Position numbers and translations under genes: made by a program
From: CAYWKL01 sp964459095
Lineage (GTDB): Bacteria; Patescibacteriota; Microgenomatia; Daviesbacterales; UBA10151
Direction: 5' to 3'
Assembly: GCA_964459095.1 (NCBI GenBank)
Contig: CAYWKL010000045.1
Location: 1-6,923, forward strand
DNA length: 6,923 nt
Notes under the pieces: model-generated
Database searches by the model: none
The model's input: only the letters and a program-made list of their open reading frames with translations
What the model was told of the DNA's origin: nothing
Part shown: piece after piece, positions 5,116 through 6,923 of the stretch
Numbering within the stretch: position 1 is the first letter of the stretch
How the letters are laid out: each line of letters begins with the position of its first letter

Positions 5116-5598
5116 GTGGATATAATTAAAATACTTAAATATTCAGCACTAGGTCTAATATTGTTTTTTTGGGTTTTTTATTCCCTCTCCGTTTTAGGGA
5201 ACAGCAATTATTTAAAACAGACTTTAGACTTACAAATGCTTCCTGAATTAGAACCTGAGACTATGTTTGTTTTGAGCCTTAACCTTCTAATTGTTGGGAC
5301 AATTCTGCTCTTTTTTATCATAAAAAAACTTCATATAGTAGGAAGAATATTGAAGATTCTTAAAAAACTTGCCCCACTCCACTATTTATTGCTCGCTGTT
5401 TTTCTTTTATTAATTGGAGCATTCTATTGGTTTCAAATCCGACCTTCTCAAATAAAAAGCTTTTGTTTTAATGCGGTTTCAACGGTTGTAAATAAGCATT
5501 TGCAAGAAGGTTCGATGCCTGTTCGTTATGGAACAAAACAATACGATGACTTCGTACACAACCGTTACTTAAACTGTCTTCACTCTCAAGGTCTCTAA
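5116..5598 (+). CDS. Three-helix membrane protein with a two-Cys exported tail, unknown function
   Basis: A 160-residue protein from GTG 5116; no ATG or other start lies nearby in the frame. Three hydrophobic segments are visible at about residues 8-28, 50-70 and 87-107, the second followed by a Lys-rich loop (IIKKLHIVGRILKILKKL, 68-85), which the positive-inside rule places in the cytoplasm. The last 52 residues would then be outside the cell and hold two cysteines, Cys117 (SFCFNA) and Cys154 (YLNCLHSQGL), a likely disulfide. The tail pattern C, then YDDFVHNRYLNCLHSQGL, is one I associate with short uncharacterised CPR membrane proteins, but I cannot name the family. It follows the frameshifted secreted-protein gene by 70 bp with its own promoter and is followed by a hairpin and T-run, so it is likely monocistronic. 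Real gene: likely. Confidence 0.78.
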   Translation: MDIIKILKYSALGLILFFWVFYSLSVLGNSNYLKQTLDLQMLPELEPETMFVLSLNLLIVGTILLFFIIKKLHIVGRILKILKKLAPLHYLLLAVFLLLIGAFYWFQIRPSQIKSFCFNAVSTVVNKHLQEGSMPVRYGTKQYDDFVHNRYLNCLHSQGL

Positions 5599-5643
5599 CT
5601 TTAATTAACCTCTAAAAATACTATCTAGTCACAAAATAGATAC

Positions 5644-5667
5644 CCATTTAGTCATAATGGTTTTTTT
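5644..5667 (+). terminator. Rho-independent terminator after the three-helix membrane protein gene
   Basis: CCATT (5644-5648), 7-nt loop, AATGG (5656-5660), followed directly by seven T (5661-5667). The stem is short, but the layout is correct and lies 46 bp after the stop codon. Confidence 0.65.
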
Positions 5668-5742
5668 CTATATTTGGCCTCAAGTATAAGAAAATATTAT
5701 TTATCAAGATGATTTTAATGATGGGAATTTTGAGTGAGAAAG

Positions 5743-5803
5743 CGTTGGGGGAATCGATAACCTTTTAGAACTATGATAAATTCCCCCAACGGGACTATCA
5801 TAG
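5743..5803. repeat. Two interlocking perfect inverted repeats in a gene-free stretch
   Basis: Repeat A has perfect 12-bp arms, CGTTGGGGGAAT (5743-5754) and ATTCCCCCAACG (5780-5791), with a 25-nt loop. Repeat B has perfect 8-bp arms, CTATGATA (5771-5778) and TATCATAG (5796-5803). The left arm of B lies inside the loop of A and its right arm lies outside A, so the two pairings cross: pseudoknot topology, or two mutually exclusive hairpins. Neither is followed by a T-run on either strand. The rest of 5599-5848 holds only the terminator above and no open frame I would defend. Possible roles are a small structured RNA, an RNA switch, or a DNA recombination or binding site. Confidence 0.6.
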
Positions 5804-5848
5804 CATTTATTACCTTATTAATGGATCAATAATCCCTTTGAATGTTAC

Positions 5849-6007
5849 CTATGTTGAAGAATTCTTGTAGTCTTTAATAACTAAAGATTTACGTCTTGCC
5901 TCAAACTCTACCTTCTGACCTTTTCTCCACTTTAGTTTTCTTAAAAGTTCTCTAGGAATTGCAACAACTCCTGAATATTTTCCTAAAGCAATGATTTTCC
6001 TGATCAT
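5849..6007 (-). CDS. Solitary SpoVT-AbrB/MazE-type DNA-binding protein
   Basis: A 52-residue frame on the minus strand, ATG at 6007 to TAG at 5849. The sequence MIRKIIALGKYSGVVAIPRE followed by LLRKLKWRKGQKVEFEARRK and SLVIKD fits the swapped-hairpin AbrB fold: a GKxSGxVxIP turn, a short helix (RELLRKLKW), a KGQKVEFE strand and a closing strand. Proteins of this kind act as dimers, either as the antitoxin of MazF-like or VapC-like pairs or as stand-alone transition-state type regulators. At about 45 residues of domain plus a seven-residue tail there is little room for a toxin-binding C-terminus, and no toxin gene lies beside it: only the structured region follows, and the Excalibur gene is divergent. 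I therefore favour a stand-alone regulator, probably acting on the shared AT-rich palindromic region next to it. The family call is good; targets are unknown. Confidence 0.8.
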   Translation of the reverse strand: MIRKIIALGKYSGVVAIPRELLRKLKWRKGQKVEFEARRKSLVIKDYKNSST

Positions 6008-6012
6008 TTTGG

Positions 6013-6050
6013 TGATATATATCAAGTATATACTATATGAATTATATCAA
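6013..6050. promoter_or_regulatory. AT-rich palindromic control region between the AbrB-like and Excalibur genes
   Basis: Contains the perfect 12-bp palindrome TGATATATATCA (6013-6024), the palindrome GTATATAC (6026-6033) and a further TATATCAA (6043-6050). AbrB/MazE-type proteins commonly bind such AT-rich palindromes in their own promoters. The first palindrome begins 5 bp upstream of the AbrB-like start codon. TATACT boxes lie on both strands (6029-6034 plus, 6025-6030 minus), without good -35 partners. Autoregulation and control of the divergent gene are inferred. Confidence 0.45.
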
Positions 6051-6075
6051 TTATTTAGTAAGGTTAGTTTAAAGT

Positions 6076-6399
6076 ATGGCCAAAATAATAATCGGGGTTA
6101 TTATAATTCTCGTAGTTATTGGTATTCTTGTATCAAAAAACCCCGAGTCAAAGAATAATCTTTCGCAAAAATCAACTCCTGAGAAAACATCTACTACTTC
6201 TCCGGAAGATTCAAGCTATATTAGAACAGATGATTATGCAACAGAGCGTTCTTATAAAGAAGATCAAGATTATGATTGTAGTGACTTCTATAGTCAGTAT
6301 GAAGCGCAAGAATTTTTTGAATCAAAAGGTGGTCCAGGATCTGACTATCACAATTTAGACAGAGATGGTGATGGTGTAGCCTGTGAAACCTTACCTTAA
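6076..6399 (+). CDS. Membrane-anchored Excalibur calcium-binding domain protein
   Basis: A 107-residue protein. Residues 4-19 form a hydrophobic anchor, followed by a Ser/Thr/Asn/Lys-rich linker (about 21-60), then an Excalibur domain (residues 67-105). The domain shows DCSDFYSQYEAQEFFESKGG, then DYHNLDRDGDGVACETLP, with the diagnostic DxDxDGxxCE at 95-104 (Asp95, Asp97, Asp99, Cys103, Glu104). The EF-hand-like loop is expected to bind calcium, and Cys68 with Cys103 should form a disulfide. Excalibur domains are found at the C-terminus of many exported bacterial proteins, often nucleases or surface proteins; here it is the only domain, so the protein may simply display it at the cell surface. 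It is divergent from the AbrB-like regulator and shares its control region. AAGG at 6060-6063 is a distant possible ribosome binding site. Domain call is firm; biological role is open. Confidence 0.9.
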   Translation: MAKIIIGVIIILVVIGILVSKNPESKNNLSQKSTPEKTSTTSPEDSSYIRTDDYATERSYKEDQDYDCSDFYSQYEAQEFFESKGGPGSDYHNLDRDGDGVACETLP

Positions 6400-6570
6400 A
6401 TAACCTATTTGCTTTGGATTTGTGTTAGCCATAGCAACATCTTTATGTTCTTCAGGTTTTCTCTCAAAGTTAGTCACAAAATATACCAAGCTAATCCACC
6501 TCCAAGCTAATCCAACTCCCAGGTGTACATTCAGCTTTTCATCATTTACTTTTAGAGTAAAGATAGACAT
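6391..6570 (-). CDS. Possible 59-residue protein, doubtful
   Basis: An open frame from ATG 6570 (or TTG 6582) ending at TAA 6391-6393, overlapping the end of the convergent Excalibur gene by 9 bp. The translation MSIFTLKVNDEKLNVHLGVG, LAWRWISLVYFVTNFERKPE and a polar tail ending NPKQIGYLR has a reasonable amino-acid mix, with one weakly hydrophobic stretch. Against it: no ribosome binding site, no recognised family, and a 16-bp tandem duplication inside the frame, which is not a multiple of three. If the duplication is recent, the original frame was different. The remaining gap, 6583-6657, shows only an AT-rich 7-bp inverted repeat (GATTAAT 6603-6609, ATTAATC 6627-6633). I keep this entry as a weak candidate. 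Confidence 0.25.
   Translation of the reverse strand: MSIFTLKVNDEKLNVHLGVGLAWRWISLVYFVTNFERKPEEHKDVAMANTNPKQIGYLR
6486..6517. repeat. 16-bp tandem duplication
   Basis: CCAAGCTAATCCACCT (6486-6501) is followed immediately by CCAAGCTAATCCAACT (6502-6517), one mismatch in 16. Two copies only. It looks like a recent slippage or duplication event in a weakly constrained stretch. Confidence 0.75.
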
Positions 6571-6657
6571 TCTTAGTGGCAATCAGTAAGATTATTCGAT
6601 AAGATTAATCTAAGATATGTGTCTAAATTAATCAATGGAAGATTAGGTAATTAAAAG

Positions 6658-6804
6658 ATGACAACTTTTCAAAAATGTATAATTCTTATCTTAATAGGAT
6701 TTGGACTTCTCTTTTTCTACTTTTGGAGAAGTGATATTGAGTATGAGCGGAGCCGTGAATGTAAGAAGGGTTTTGCAGGTGTAGGTTGTGTTAACACAAA
6801 GTAG
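6658..6804 (+). CDS. Small membrane protein with two exported cysteines
   Basis: A 48-residue frame, ATG 6658 to TAG 6802. One hydrophobic helix (about residues 6-23, QKCIILILIGFGLLFFYFW) is followed by a charged stretch RSDIEYERSRE and a tail CKKGFAGVGCVNTK with Cys35 and Cys44, which could form a small disulfide loop. The layout, one anchor plus a tail with a Cys pair, matches other proteins in this window at smaller scale. No family is recognised. No strong ribosome binding site; AGG lies about 13 nt upstream. It ends 21 bp before the stop of a convergent gene. The regular hydrophobic/charged pattern makes a real gene more likely than not. Confidence 0.6.
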   Translation: MTTFQKCIILILIGFGLLFFYFWRSDIEYERSRECKKGFAGVGCVNTK

Positions 6805-6825
6805 GGATAAATAATATGATCTTTG

Positions 6826-6923
6826 TTATTTAAGTCTTTGCTTGGCATAAGCATAATAATACACTGCAACTGATGCCAGATCAATTAAGATCCATAATCC
6901 CTTATTAAGATAAATTGGAAATA
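6826..6923 (-). CDS. 3' end of a membrane protein (5' end outside window)
   Basis: The minus strand is open from the right edge to TAA at 6826-6828, giving the last 31 residues: FPIYLNKGLWILIDLASVAV then YYYAYAKQRLK. This is one membrane helix followed by a basic cytoplasmic-type tail, the usual end of a multi-helix membrane protein. The W-LID-ASVAVYYYA pattern faintly recalls PnuC-type nicotinamide riboside transporters, which usually continue further, so I do not assign a family. It is convergent with the 48-residue protein gene. Confidence 0.5.
   Translation of the reverse strand, partial: FPIYLNKGLWILIDLASVAVYYYAYAKQRLK

Noticed and set aside
5815..5832. TTATT-N8-AATAA hairpin as terminator of the AbrB-like gene
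   Set aside because: The stem is five A/T pairs only, with no U-run after it on the minus strand.
6119..6358. Second plus-strand frame of 79 codons
   Set aside because: It is a shifted-frame shadow of the Excalibur gene, rich in Ile/Lys/Leu from AT-rich codons and lacking any motif.
5026..6559. Identical 15-mer TTTACTTTTAGAGTA at 5026-5040 and 6545-6559, both readable as FTFRV on the plus strand
   Set aside because: Flanking translations do not match, the word is AT-rich and one such match in a window this size is not surprising; treated as coincidence.

Overview
The window is AT-rich and carries many short, exported or membrane-anchored proteins with no obvious relatives. Small compact genes and proline/serine/threonine-rich linkers after single N-terminal anchors are typical of Candidate Phyla Radiation (Patescibacteria) genomes, perhaps Microgenomates-like. 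No rRNA or marker gene is present, so this placement is an inference from style only.

Left part (1-2544), minus strand: a tight four-gene operon reads csoR, a DUF1573 protein, an unrecognised membrane-anchored Cys-rich protein, then a CcdA/DsbD-type electron transporter that runs off the left edge. CsoR has the Cys36-His61-Cys65 copper(I) ligand set. Its own promoter (TTGACT, 17 bp, TAATAT) is overlapped by a near-perfect CsoR-type palindrome (ATATCCCC, 5 bp, GGGGATAT). The simplest reading is a copper-derepressed module that moves reducing equivalents across the membrane to exported thiol proteins.

Middle (2545-2974): an unusual non-coding block with two copies of a 13-bp palindrome in inverted orientation, two TTGACAA(C/G)TCGG direct repeats between them, and then the C-terminal half of a DUF1761 membrane protein whose N-terminal half is missing.

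Right part (2975-6923): mostly single genes. They encode an anchored four-Cys protein, an anchored alpha/beta hydrolase with an intact catalytic triad, a short secreted protein that looks cut off by a +1 frameshift, a three-helix membrane protein with a two-Cys exported tail, a solitary AbrB/MazE-type DNA-binding protein, an anchored Excalibur domain protein, a 48-residue membrane protein, and the 3' end of another membrane protein at the right edge. A pair of interlocking inverted repeats (5743-5803) lies in the gene-free stretch 5599-5848. Several genes have a good -10 element only a few bases before the start codon, so leaderless or near-leaderless mRNAs may be common here, in contrast to csoR, which has a 37-nt leader with AGGA.

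No RNA genes, insertion sequences or CRISPR arrays were seen.
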